Shown piece by piece: positions 8,686 to 15,660 of a stretch of 18,072 bases of DNA. Under the pieces are notes generated by a model. The model searched no databases, was not told the DNA's origin, and saw only the letters and a program-made list of their open reading frames with translations. The DNA lies in the NCBI GenBank assembly GCA_028284565.1, contig JANQRM010000685.1:1-18072 (forward strand), written 5' to 3'. The stretch is from Anaerolineae bacterium (GTDB lineage Bacteria > Chloroflexota > Anaerolineae > Aggregatilineales > Phototrophicaceae). How positions within the stretch are numbered: position 1 is the first letter of the stretch; each line of letters starts with the position of its first letter. The translations under genes and the position numbers were made by a program.

Positions 8686-9144
8686 ATGCCAACTGTAACA
8701 TTACGCGAGATAGACAAATCGAATTATATAGACATGCTTCGCCTTAAGGTGCGAGATGACCAAGAGGGCTTTGTAGCGACGAATTGCAAGTCCCTTGTGC
8801 AGGCGCACTATGAGGACAATGCCTATCCCTTTGGGGTGTATGCTGGAGATAAGGCTGTCGGTTTTGTGATGGTCGGCAACTTCGATGCGGAAGGCTACAT
8901 CGTCTGGTTTGTCTGGCGATTGATGGTCGATGCCGAGCAACAAGGCAAGGGCTATGGTCGTGGCGCGATGATTGCGATTATCGACTGGCTCAAAGCCAAA
9001 GACCTTGACGGCGTGTTGATTAGCTTCGTTCCAGAAAATGTAGGCGCACGCAAGCTCTATGAAAATCTTGGATTTATAGATGAAGGCATGACCGCGGGCA
9101 TTGAAGTCTTGATGCGCTTGCCTTTCAAAGAGGAGTACCGGTAA
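8686..9144 (+). CDS. GNAT acetyltransferase, PaiA/diamine acetyltransferase-like
   Basis: Protein of 152 residues. The start is the ATG at 8686, preceded by TAGGA at five bases; an earlier in-frame start would run through the intergenic repeat. The GNAT fold is clear: WRLMVDAEQQGKGYGRGAM at 77-95 holds the Q-x-x-G-x-G acetyl-CoA pyrophosphate loop, and PENVGARKLYENLGF at 116-130 is the conserved motif B region with the tyrosine acid. The wording resembles polyamine acetyltransferases (PaiA, BltD, SpeG). The next gene is PaiB-like, the same pairing as paiA-paiB of Bacillus subtilis, which supports polyamine or small-amine acetylation. The substrate is not proven by sequence. It is followed after three bases by the GTG of the paiB-like gene, so the two are surely co-translated. 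Confidence 0.85.
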   Translation: MPTVTLREIDKSNYIDMLRLKVRDDQEGFVATNCKSLVQAHYEDNAYPFGVYAGDKAVGFVMVGNFDAEGYIVWFVWRLMVDAEQQGKGYGRGAMIAIIDWLKAKDLDGVLISFVPENVGARKLYENLGFIDEGMTAGIEVLMRLPFKEEYR

Positions 9145-9147
9145 GCC

Positions 9148-9777
9148 GTGTATTTACCCAGAAATTTCCGAGAAGATGACATCCCGACCCTGCAAGCATT
9201 CATCCAGCAATATGACTTCGGCATCCTCATCGGCATGGTAAAGGGTGAGTTCTATGCCACGCATATCCCGATGATATTGGATACAGCGCGTGGCGAATGT
9301 GGTACGCTGATTGGACACATGGCACGGGCGAATCCCCATTGGAAAGGCATCTATCCAGAGGATGAGGTGATGGTCATCTTTTCAGGTCCCCATACCTATG
9401 TCTCATCGACATGGTACGAGCCACAGACGATGATTCCAACATGGAATTATATGGCGGTTCATGCTTATGGCACGCCGACGCTCATCCACGATGTTGAGAA
9501 ACTGGATGGTCTCCTGTCCGATATGCTGGCGGTCTATGACCCGACCTTGTTGGAGTCAGGTGATGCGATTCCACCCAATCAACTGAAAGCCATCGTCGGC
9601 ATTGAGGTTGAGATTTCGCATTTGCAAGGCAAGTTCAAGTTGAGCCAGAACAAGACCCTCGCCGACCAAGCGCGTGTCGTCGAGCAACTCTCCCATTCCG
9701 CATCACAAGATGCTCAAGCGATCGCCCAACAAATGCAACACCGCCTGCAAGAACAAACCGAAGGTGAACCCACATGA
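9148..9777 (+). CDS. paiB: PaiB-family FMN-binding split-barrel protein
   Basis: Protein of 209 residues beginning with GTG, read as MYLPRNF, which matches the usual MYxPxxF opening of PaiB; AGGAG lies 12 bases upstream inside the preceding gene. Family signatures are intact: THIPMIL at 38-44, GHMARANPHWK at 56-66, GPHTYVSSTWY at 80-90 and PTWNYMAVHAYG at 97-108, which form the FMN/split-barrel core. PaiB of Bacillus was described as a negative regulator of sporulation and protease genes; many homologues are probably flavin or heme-binding enzymes, so a regulatory role here is only inferred. Residues 160-209 are a Gln-rich, charged tail longer than in typical PaiB. It overlaps the DUF58 gene by ATGA, giving tight translational coupling. 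Confidence 0.9.
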   Translation: MYLPRNFREDDIPTLQAFIQQYDFGILIGMVKGEFYATHIPMILDTARGECGTLIGHMARANPHWKGIYPEDEVMVIFSGPHTYVSSTWYEPQTMIPTWNYMAVHAYGTPTLIHDVEKLDGLLSDMLAVYDPTLLESGDAIPPNQLKAIVGIEVEISHLQGKFKLSQNKTLADQARVVEQLSHSASQDAQAIAQQMQHRLQEQTEGEPT

Positions 9778-10694
9778 CGAACCCTGCTCCCTCATCCGAC
9801 AATCAACTGCTCCTGCCAGAGAACATCCGACGACGACTCGACCCTTTGATGTTGGTGGCGAGTAAAGTGCGTGCGGGTGCGATGAAAGGAGAACGTCGCT
9901 CGGTGAAGCGGGGAACGAGTGTGGAGTTTGCCGATTATCGCAATTACACGCCGGGCGATGACCTGCGCCAGCTCGATTGGAATATCTATGCACGGTTGGA
10001 GCGTCCCTATATCAAGTTGCTGGAAGACGAAGAAGACCTTGCTGTCCATCTGATTTTGGATTGCTCGGCAAGCATGAATTATCCCGAAGATGCGGAAGCA
10101 GACCATCATAAGATGCTCTTTGCCAAACGGGTCTTCGCTGGCTTGGCATATGTCTCGTTGACAAGCAATGACCGCCTGATGTTGACCGCCATGAATGACA
10201 ATGGGCTGAACCACTTTGGTCCGGTGCGTGGGCGTGGACAAGGTGTGGCGATGTTGCGCTATGTCCATCGTGTGGAAGCGGATGGTATCACGGATTTGAA
10301 TATCATGCTCAAGGATTATGCGGTGCGGGTGTCGCGTCCGGGTTTGGTGATTGTGATTAGCGATATGTTCTCTCCGACTGGTTATGTGGTCGGTATCAAC
10401 CCGCTCTTAGGCAAGGGGCATGAGGTTGTGCTGATTCATGTGCTGGCTCCTGAAGAAGTCACCCCTCCGCTGACTGGCGACTTGCGCTTGGTCGATGTCG
10501 AGACAGGCAAGGCACAAGAAGTGACGATTGATGCCACCATGCGGACGATTTATCAGCAACGCTTAGAGGCATGGCAACAGGACATTCGCCAAGAATGTGT
10601 CCGACGTGGCGCACAATATCTCATGGTACAATCCGATGAACCCTATGAGAAAGTCATCCTGCAAGATTTCCGTCGCATGGGTCTTGTCAAGTAA
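9774..10694 (+). CDS. DUF58 protein with von Willebrand A-like domain
   Basis: Protein of 306 residues that starts at ATG within the ATGA overlap of the PaiB stop. Hallmark DUF58 motif YRNYTPGDDLRQLDW lies at 55-69, followed by IYARLERPYIK. A VWA-like segment begins at about 90 with the metal-site D-x-S-x-S (DCSASM, 96-101), and further on are DGITDL and VIVISDMFSP. DUF58 proteins are the usual partner of MoxR ATPases, and both belong to gene clusters that maturate or activate metal-binding proteins or act at the envelope. The usual third members (BatA/B-type VWA membrane proteins, transglutaminase-like protein) are absent here, so the system looks minimal. No membrane helix is evident. The C-terminus is complete. 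Confidence 0.92.
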   Translation: MTNPAPSSDNQLLLPENIRRRLDPLMLVASKVRAGAMKGERRSVKRGTSVEFADYRNYTPGDDLRQLDWNIYARLERPYIKLLEDEEDLAVHLILDCSASMNYPEDAEADHHKMLFAKRVFAGLAYVSLTSNDRLMLTAMNDNGLNHFGPVRGRGQGVAMLRYVHRVEADGITDLNIMLKDYAVRVSRPGLVIVISDMFSPTGYVVGINPLLGKGHEVVLIHVLAPEEVTPPLTGDLRLVDVETGKAQEVTIDATMRTIYQQRLEAWQQDIRQECVRRGAQYLMVQSDEPYEKVILQDFRRMGLVK

Positions 10695-10744
10695 AGTAAT
10701 GGGTCGCGTAGATACTGACCATCAGCGATGAGTGACGAGTTTTT

Positions 10745-10774
10745 AGGACTGAGGACTGAGTTGCTGAGGACTAA
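10745..10774. repeat. AGGACT[G/A]AG short direct repeats
   Basis: AGGACTGAG, AGGACTGAG and AGGACTAAG occur at about 10745, 10752 and 10767, the first two overlapping, in the gap between the DUF58 and DUF3179 genes. No coding signal runs through them. The role is unknown. Confidence 0.4.
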
Positions 10775-10860
10775 GCAGAATTTCAACAATTTCCGCATCC
10801 TATTCAAGTCTATGTATCTGATTTCTGTCATCTGATGTCTAAATTCTCCTATTAATCTCA

Positions 10861-10878
10861 GCGTAAGCCCTGCGTAAG
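10861..10878 (+). promoter_or_regulatory. GCGTAAG-N4-GCGTAAG operator-like direct repeat
   Basis: GCGTAAG at 10861-10867 is repeated exactly at 10872-10878, an 11-base period. Two heptamers separated by four bases is the layout bound by OmpR/PhoB-type response regulators. It lies about 27 bases before the first start codon of the DUF3179 gene, where an activator or repressor of that gene would bind. The match is to a layout, not to a known consensus. Confidence 0.4.
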
Positions 10879-10904
10879 AACTGCTGTGTACGCTATTTTT
10901 AACG

Positions 10905-11987
10905 ATGTTAGGCAGGGTCATGCTGAACAAACTTGTCGCTCAGATACGCCTAGAGAGACTATGCTTACTCCTGATTGTTGTGGTACTCCCCGCTTGTGCA
11001 GAGACACAGTTCTCTGCACAAGACCCTGCCGATACACCGACACCCAACCTGACCCAAGACACGAATAACACTACCATTGCCCTTCCGGGCAATTTAGATT
11101 CGGTCACGTTTATCGAAGACAACACCGAATATACCATCCTCCAAATCATCCCCCGTGATGGGATTTTGCCTGTCTACAACCCTCATTTTGTGAGTGCCGA
11201 AGAGTCCAATTATCGAGATGATGAACTCGTGATGGGCTTGGAAATCAACGGCGATGCCCGTGCGTACTCGGTTGGGATGCTCCGTAGCCGAGAGATGGTG
11301 AATGATGAGGTCGGAGGCACACCCGTCCTCGTGACGTGGTGACCGCTTTGCTACACCGGTCTGGTTCATGATCGGCGACTTGATGGACAAACCTACGTCT
11401 TTGGGAATCATGGGGCGTTGTGGCAGAACGCGATGACATGGTTCGATCATCAGACTAGCTCCATTTGGACACAGCCATGGGGACAAGCCCTCGCTGGCGA
11501 ACTCAAAGGCACACAGTTGCAAATCCTCCCCTTTAGCCTCGTACCATGGGCAACGTGGAAAGCCGAACATCCCGACACCTTAGCTTTGCTCCCTGACCGT
11601 ATCTATGGCATCCAACCTGCGAGTGATGGGTTTGTTGTCGGTGTGGCGTTGGGTGATGATGCGCGAGGTTATGACTATCGCGCGCTTATCCGCGAAGGCG
11701 GAATCATCAACGATAGGCTGGGTGATATTCCCCTTGTGATTCATGTGAACGCCAGCTCACGCAGTATACACCTCTATGTGCGGCAATTGCCCGACGGCAC
11801 GGAGCTGACCTTTACGGGGTCGGATACGGAATTGGTCGATGAGCAGACAAGGACGGTCTGGAATCCAGTGAATGGACTGGGATTGGCGGGCGAACTGCAG
11901 GGAGAAGCCTTGCGTGAGCTTCCCTATATCTCTTCCTTCTACCGTGACTGGCAAGTGTTTTATCCCCATACTGATTTCTTTGAGTGA
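10905..11987 (+). CDS. DUF3179 lipoprotein, predicted selenoprotein (TGA at 11340-11342 as Sec146, UxxC)
   Basis: One reading frame of 360 codons interrupted only by TGA at codon 146. Residues 1-31 are a lipoprotein signal (LLLIVVVLPAC, Cys31), so it acts outside the membrane; a start at 10920 is equally possible. Before the TGA come AYSVGML and MVNDEVGGTPVLVTW; after it come PLCYTGLVHDRR, WFDHQTSSIW, ALAGELKGTQLQILP and WKAEHPDT, all classical DUF3179. The family normally reads VTYCPLC, so the TGA replaces exactly the first Cys, giving U146-P-L-C149. A second, weaker copy of the fold covers about 243-358 (VGVALGDDARGY, DEQTRTVW, GLAGELQGEALRELP). The histidine usual in the HEIVND motif is Arg here (SREMVND). 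The function of DUF3179 is unknown; a UxxC motif suggests thiol-selenol redox. A TGC/TGT to TGA mutation in a Cys gene is the alternative. Confidence 0.75.
11356..11375 (+). promoter_or_regulatory. Candidate bacterial SECIS hairpin
   Basis: CCGGTC (11356-11361) pairs with GATCGG (11370-11375) over six pairs including one G-U, closing the loop TGGTTCAT. The loop begins 20 bases after the TGA and carries G at its second position. Bacterial SECIS models, as I recall them, ask for an apical loop about 16-37 bases after UGA with a G in the first two loop positions. A shorter competing hairpin, ACC-GGTCT-GGT (11355-11365), shows the same GGUCU loop as the E. coli fdhF element. Which folds cannot be decided by eye. 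Confidence 0.55.
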
Positions 11988-12532
11988 TTTAGCAAGGTAG
12001 CTTGCCAGCATATCCTTATTTTCAATCTCTGGTTAGTATTCCGTTTGTCAAAATTTGGTTTAGATTTTATCCGCCGGCGGTGTAAACTGTTTTTCGGCGG
12101 TTGGCAAGGGCGTTCCCGACATATCACCAATATTTGGTCAGAAAACGGTTTGAACAGATTTGAGACATTCGCTTTTTACCGTCTCGGCAATTCAGCAGGT
12201 TAGCTATCTGAGTTGTTAAGGTGCAATTTGGTCTTCGTCAAATTCATTGTTTGATTTTGGTTTATGAAAGGTTGACCCCCATTTTTATTGCCAAAATCGC
12301 CATATCTTTTTCGGCAAGTGAGCAGGCGGTTGTTGCCGTTTGTTGCCACACCTTCGGAGATAAGTTAGCAGTCCGTTTGATTTAAATTTCAGATATTAGC
12401 CATTCAGCAAGTCAGCTTTCAAGAATAGCTCTTCCAAAGAAATAGCACATCTGTTCACTAACACTGTATCACAAAATGCCTGCTAAGTGGGATGCAAATG
12501 GCTATGCATTTGGCTATGCATCTGCATCAAGC
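11988..12532. other. Long stretch without a recognisable gene
   Basis: About 545 bases between the DUF3179 gene and the end of the convergent membrane-protein gene. I see no convincing reading frame, RNA gene or mobile-element end. It holds a perfect ten-base palindrome CCGCCGGCGG at 12071-12080, several loosely similar GCAAG/AGCAGG-type words, and an exact direct repeat TGGCTATGCAT at 12499-12509 and 12511-12521 close to the membrane-protein stop. It may be decayed sequence. Confidence 0.5.
11992..12005 (+). terminator. Weak hairpin after the DUF3179 gene
   Basis: GCAAG-GTAG-CTTGC lies five bases after the TGA stop at 11985-11987. The stem is only five pairs and the following CAGCATATCCTTATTTT is only moderately T-rich, so terminator function is uncertain. 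Confidence 0.25.
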
Positions 12533-13309
12533 CTAACGGGGTGGATGTTGATAGAGGATTTCACCATCGACGATGATGTTGAGATGGTTGGTTTGTGTAT
12601 TGTGGATGAGGCGAACATCCACATTAACATCCCGCCAATATGTACTGTAATCCCTGAATACTTCTTCACAGAAGACAGCAATTGAATTGCATTCATAGAG
12701 TTTAAGTGCATATCCAATAGGCTCGTAACAGCAATATTTACTCAGGTAGTAGTGTTTGTCATCATGCGATAGTTCTTCTATAAAGAAATCATCATCCTTT
12801 GCATAACGCCCTCCTGTACTCAGCACATAAAATGAGCCGGTGAATAAGGTAACGACTGCCATCAAGGTGATAATGGCAGTGGGTATCTTGAAGTTAAAAC
12901 GATTTGTTATAAACCAGACAATGATTACAGTGAATAAACTGATAAATAGCCATATAGGTGACGGAGGAAACATTAGAAGGAATGAAACTATAATCCACTC
13001 TGCAATCCTTAAGGGAACATCATCAATAAGACCGACATAGAGAACACAAAGAATCAGCAAAACCCCAATAGCTGTTTTAATCTTAAGCCATTTCATCATG
13101 AGTATCAACAACATAATGAAGAGTGTCATGAACATCACACGGCTGAGAACAGGATAGACTTCTTGAAGCCTGATTGCGCCGATAATGACATCCAGCCGAA
13201 AAAGAATCATGATGCCGATGACAACAGAGATGAGGAAGAAGATGGCATTCTGATTGACCTTGATGGGGTGATGTTGGCGTTTGGGTTTGTTTTTGGGTTT
13301 GTCGTCCAT
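12533..13309 (-). CDS. Unknown membrane protein, six predicted helices and C-terminal outer domain
   Basis: Protein of 258 residues with a very good ribosome site (GAAAGGAG, six bases before ATG). A basic N-terminus (KPKNKPKRQHH) is followed by hydrophobic segments at about 21-38, 53-73, 78-95, 103-116, 118-136 and 143-164, then a soluble C-terminal part of about 94 residues with Cys193, Cys194, Cys207 and Cys214. An even number of helices and the positive N-terminus place both ends inside; the cysteine-rich part might nonetheless be exported if one weak helix is not real. I recognise no family. AT-richer and with different codon feel than the neighbouring enzymes, it may be horizontally acquired. 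It is divergent from the SRPBCC gene. Confidence 0.75.
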   Translation of the reverse strand: MDDKPKNKPKRQHHPIKVNQNAIFFLISVVIGIMILFRLDVIIGAIRLQEVYPVLSRVMFMTLFIMLLILMMKWLKIKTAIGVLLILCVLYVGLIDDVPLRIAEWIIVSFLLMFPPSPIWLFISLFTVIIVWFITNRFNFKIPTAIITLMAVVTLFTGSFYVLSTGGRYAKDDDFFIEELSHDDKHYYLSKYCCYEPIGYALKLYECNSIAVFCEEVFRDYSTYWRDVNVDVRLIHNTQTNHLNIIVDGEILYQHPPR

Positions 13310-13365
13310 AGTGACTCCTTTCAGATATTATACACCGAAATTCGATATATCCTTCTTGAGATTGC

Positions 13366-13394
13366 TTGACAAGTTGGTTGATTGTTCTTATGCT
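13366..13394 (+). promoter_or_regulatory. Sigma-70 promoter for the SRPBCC gene
   Basis: A perfect TTGACA (13366-13371), a 17-base spacer and TATGCT (13389-13394, four of six consensus bases). Transcription would begin near 13401, about 38 bases before the ATG at 13439, with GGAGG at 13429 inside the leader. Confidence 0.65.
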
Positions 13395-13438
13395 GTTAGA
13401 AATAATGTTCCGAACAAATATTTTAGCTGGAGGATGAT

Positions 13439-13813
13439 ATGGCTTTGGAAATTCGCAAAGAGTTGGCGTTGGGGAAATCGCCTGATGAGGTGTATGCGCT
13501 GTTGAGTGAGCCAAAGCACCTTAGCCAATGGTTCAGTGATATGGCTGAGCGCGATGGTGATAACATCATGTTTGCATGGCATATGGAAGATGGCAGTACG
13601 ACAGGTTTTACGGGGCAGGTCATTACAGAAGAGATCGGCAAGCGTTTTGCGTATGAGTCGGATTATACTGTGACAGCATTTGATATTGAGGCAAATGGGA
13701 ATGGGAGTAAGGTCATTTTGGTCGAGTCGAATATTCCAGATCAAGCGACCTATGATGAACACGTTGGTGGCTGGGCGTTCTTCTTTAGTCGGTTAGAAGA
13801 ATTGGCATCATAA
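13439..13813 (+). CDS. SRPBCC/AHSA1-family protein
   Basis: Protein of 124 residues; GGAGG lies five bases before the ATG. The sequence follows the AHSA1 (activator of Hsp90 ATPase homologue 1-like) branch of the START/Bet v1 fold: ELALGKSPDEVYALLSEP, then HLSQWFSDMAER, DGDNIMFAWHMEDG, GFTGQVITEE and a C-terminal helix GGWAFFFSRLEELAS. Such proteins bind small hydrophobic ligands in a helix-grip cavity, and most bacterial members are uncharacterised. It is somewhat shorter than the usual 140-160 residues but has both the first strand and the long last helix, so it appears complete. A consensus promoter directly upstream suggests steady expression independent of the neighbours. Confidence 0.85.
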   Translation: MALEIRKELALGKSPDEVYALLSEPKHLSQWFSDMAERDGDNIMFAWHMEDGSTTGFTGQVITEEIGKRFAYESDYTVTAFDIEANGNGSKVILVESNIPDQATYDEHVGGWAFFFSRLEELAS

Positions 13814-13820
13814 CGCGTCG

Positions 13821-14321
13821 GCTTCTACACCTAAAAATCTACAAATTTTTGCAGAACAGTACCCACAATTCTTGAAGTTGCAACGTCAACTTGCAAAAGC
13901 AGATTGGTAAGTGAAGGATAGTTGGGTGCTGTTCGTCGGCTTGACGTATTCAGGGATATTTTTCCAACTCTACCAAACCCATTGGCATAATTACACGCTG
14001 GACGGCATTCATTTTGAAGCTGGGATGGACGAAGCTAGTCTGGAAAGCAAGATGCTCCGAATCGATCTACATATTGGACATCGGAACTTGTTTGACCGAG
14101 AACGATTCAATGAACTCACCATCGATTTAATGGCAGAGGTAGTTGAATCATGGAAAAACACCGATATATGATTCTCAAGAAAGAATTTGTCGGAACGCTT
14201 GAGTTTGCGTGTCAAATTTAGCCAAAGTGGGTTTCCGAAGCAAATTGCCAAAGCCTTAACACCTCTATGCCTTGAACTTGTCCCCGTCATTGATGAGGGA
14301 CTCCGCAAGTTAAGGGATTGA
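13821..14321 (+). pseudogene. Decayed unknown gene with two in-frame stops
   Basis: One frame carries protein-like sequence across three pieces: a fragment ending AEQYPQFLKLQRQLAKADW, TAA at 13908-13910; then 86 codons from GTG 13911 (VLFVGLTYSGIFFQLYQTHW, HIGHRNLFDRERFNELTIDL, MAEVVESWKN), TGA at 14169-14171; then 49 codons (LSERLSLRVKFSQSGFPKQI, LCLELVPVIDEGLRKLRD) ending TGA 14319-14321. All pieces share the same frame, so substitutions rather than indels broke it. The true N-terminus is missing; the first fragment merges back into the end of the SRPBCC gene. The middle piece alone could be made from the GTG but has no good ribosome site. I do not recognise the family. Confidence 0.55.
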
Positions 14322-14361
14322 CAAGGCTTGTATCATGGAAGAAACGACTTGAAGGATTTCT

Positions 14362-15150
14362 GTGATACGACGCTTGTTGGGGAAGCTATTCCACAAACCA
14401 AACAATTTGATCGAAGCGAATCAAGTCTATCGTGACCTTGGACTGGATGAGACGGTGTTTTTCCGCCTATCTCCCGGTGTGCGATTTACTCTGCGAGTCT
14501 GGCGTGATGGACGTATTGTTGGGGGACAACAGGGTCGGTGTGTGCTGGCGGTGCGTCGTCATATGCTTGACCTCTATCCTCAGCAACACCAGATGACGGA
14601 CTTGTTGCGCTTTCCTCTTGATGGGTTGGCATGGTTTTATCGTCCCCGCCTGCTCATTGACAGCAAATATGTGGCATTGCCGGAGATGGTCTTCCATGTT
14701 CATGATGGCAAACAGTCGTGGTATGAGTTGAAAATCGAGAGTCATAATGCCCAAATTGAGCGATTGAATTCGGTCATTAAAACGCTGGCTCCTATATACG
14801 CACGTAAGCACCCTTTCACGCCATTTGACACGGTGCAGGCAACACCCGCAACTCAAGATTTGCAGGGTGGCTGGTTACTCGCCAAGACGAAAGTGAAACT
14901 CGGATTGTCACCTTATTCACTGATGATATGGGATGATGGCGGAGTCTCTTATTTATCGATGCGGGATGTTCGGTCGGTGGAGACATTGCGTCGGATGGAT
15001 AGTTCGTTTGGGCATGGCTTGGTGCGCTTTCAACATGATGAGCAGACTCATGCCTTTACCATGCCGCATGCAGAGGGGTTTGGGGCGACGCTGGCAGAGA
15101 TGGCGGGCGTGGAATTGAAATGGGCAAAGAATCGAAAGCTTAAGAAGTGA
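14362..15150 (+). CDS. Uncharacterised cytoplasmic protein
   Basis: Protein of 262 residues starting at GTG with GAAGGA five bases upstream. No signal peptide or membrane helix is seen. The sequence alternates short strands and turns: FFRLSPGVRFTLRVWRDGRI at about 33-52, a charged segment with FHVHDGKQSWYELKIESHN near 111-129, GGWLLAKTKVKLGLSPYSL at about 169-187, and VSYLSMRDVRSVETL. The last two parts resemble a duplicated PH-like or similar beta-barrel domain, which I suggest only weakly. It is followed by a small membrane protein on the same strand after 55 bases, so the two may share a transcript. No function is proposed. Confidence 0.75.
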   Translation: MIRRLLGKLFHKPNNLIEANQVYRDLGLDETVFFRLSPGVRFTLRVWRDGRIVGGQQGRCVLAVRRHMLDLYPQQHQMTDLLRFPLDGLAWFYRPRLLIDSKYVALPEMVFHVHDGKQSWYELKIESHNAQIERLNSVIKTLAPIYARKHPFTPFDTVQATPATQDLQGGWLLAKTKVKLGLSPYSLMIWDDGGVSYLSMRDVRSVETLRRMDSSFGHGLVRFQHDEQTHAFTMPHAEGFGATLAEMAGVELKWAKNRKLKK

Positions 15151-15205
15151 GCATCAGATTATTGTCTTATACTATTTAGAGTGAACGACTTGCAAGGAGA
15201 CCTAC

Positions 15206-15622
15206 ATGAGTTATTCTGTTCCTCCAGAAAAAATGAAAAATGATATGCCACCGCATTACCCCAAGCTTCGAGAACGAGGCGGGTGTTTAACGGCGTTTCT
15301 CGGCTGGGCGATTTTTGTCAACGGGCTAGCTCTCGTTGGAATCTTGGCACTCTCGAATGAAATCCGCAATAGTCCGTTTCAAGTCGACTCCACGATTCAA
15401 TTTATCATCTTCATTCTCTTTGTCATTCAAGTGGGTGTATTTATCTCCGCCGTTGGCTTATGGAACTGGAAACGCTGGGGTTATCATGGGCTTCAATTGG
15501 TCTTTGGCGCGGGGGTTGTCCTGAATTTGTGTGGAGGCGATATTTTCCAAGCGATTATGTCAGCCGTTAATTTGGGGATTTTGGTCAAACTTGTTGGTGA
15601 AGTCGAGCATAATTTAGAATAA
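15206..15622 (+). CDS. Small four-helix membrane protein, unknown function
   Basis: Protein of 138 residues with an excellent ribosome site (AAGGAGA) five bases before the ATG. A polar N-terminus of about 25 residues (SVPPEKMKNDMPPHYPKLRE) precedes hydrophobic segments at about 27-50, 63-85, 94-110 and 112-130, and the tail is charged (VGEVEHNLE). A WNWKRWGYHGLQ loop between helices two and three is typical of small bacterial membrane proteins often grouped as DUF-type integral membrane proteins. No catalytic motif is visible. It lies behind the 262-residue unknown protein and converges with the LysR gene. Confidence 0.75.
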   Translation: MSYSVPPEKMKNDMPPHYPKLRERGGCLTAFLGWAIFVNGLALVGILALSNEIRNSPFQVDSTIQFIIFILFVIQVGVFISAVGLWNWKRWGYHGLQLVFGAGVVLNLCGGDIFQAIMSAVNLGILVKLVGEVEHNLE

Positions 15623-15660
15623 ATCTCTCCTTGTCGAGAGTTATTCAGGAGGTGTTAATG

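Noticed and set aside
11988..12475. tRNA, riboswitch or mobile-element end in the empty stretch
   Set aside because: No T-loop signature, cloverleaf, inverted terminal repeats or transposase remnants could be found by eye.
12476..12685. A 69-residue plus-strand frame
   Set aside because: It lies antisense to the C-terminus of the membrane protein, has no ribosome site and shows no protein-like composition.
14169..14171. In-frame TGA as a second selenocysteine codon
   Set aside because: No Cys-type motif surrounds it, the same frame also contains a TAA upstream, and the gene lacks a proper start. Decay is the simpler reading.
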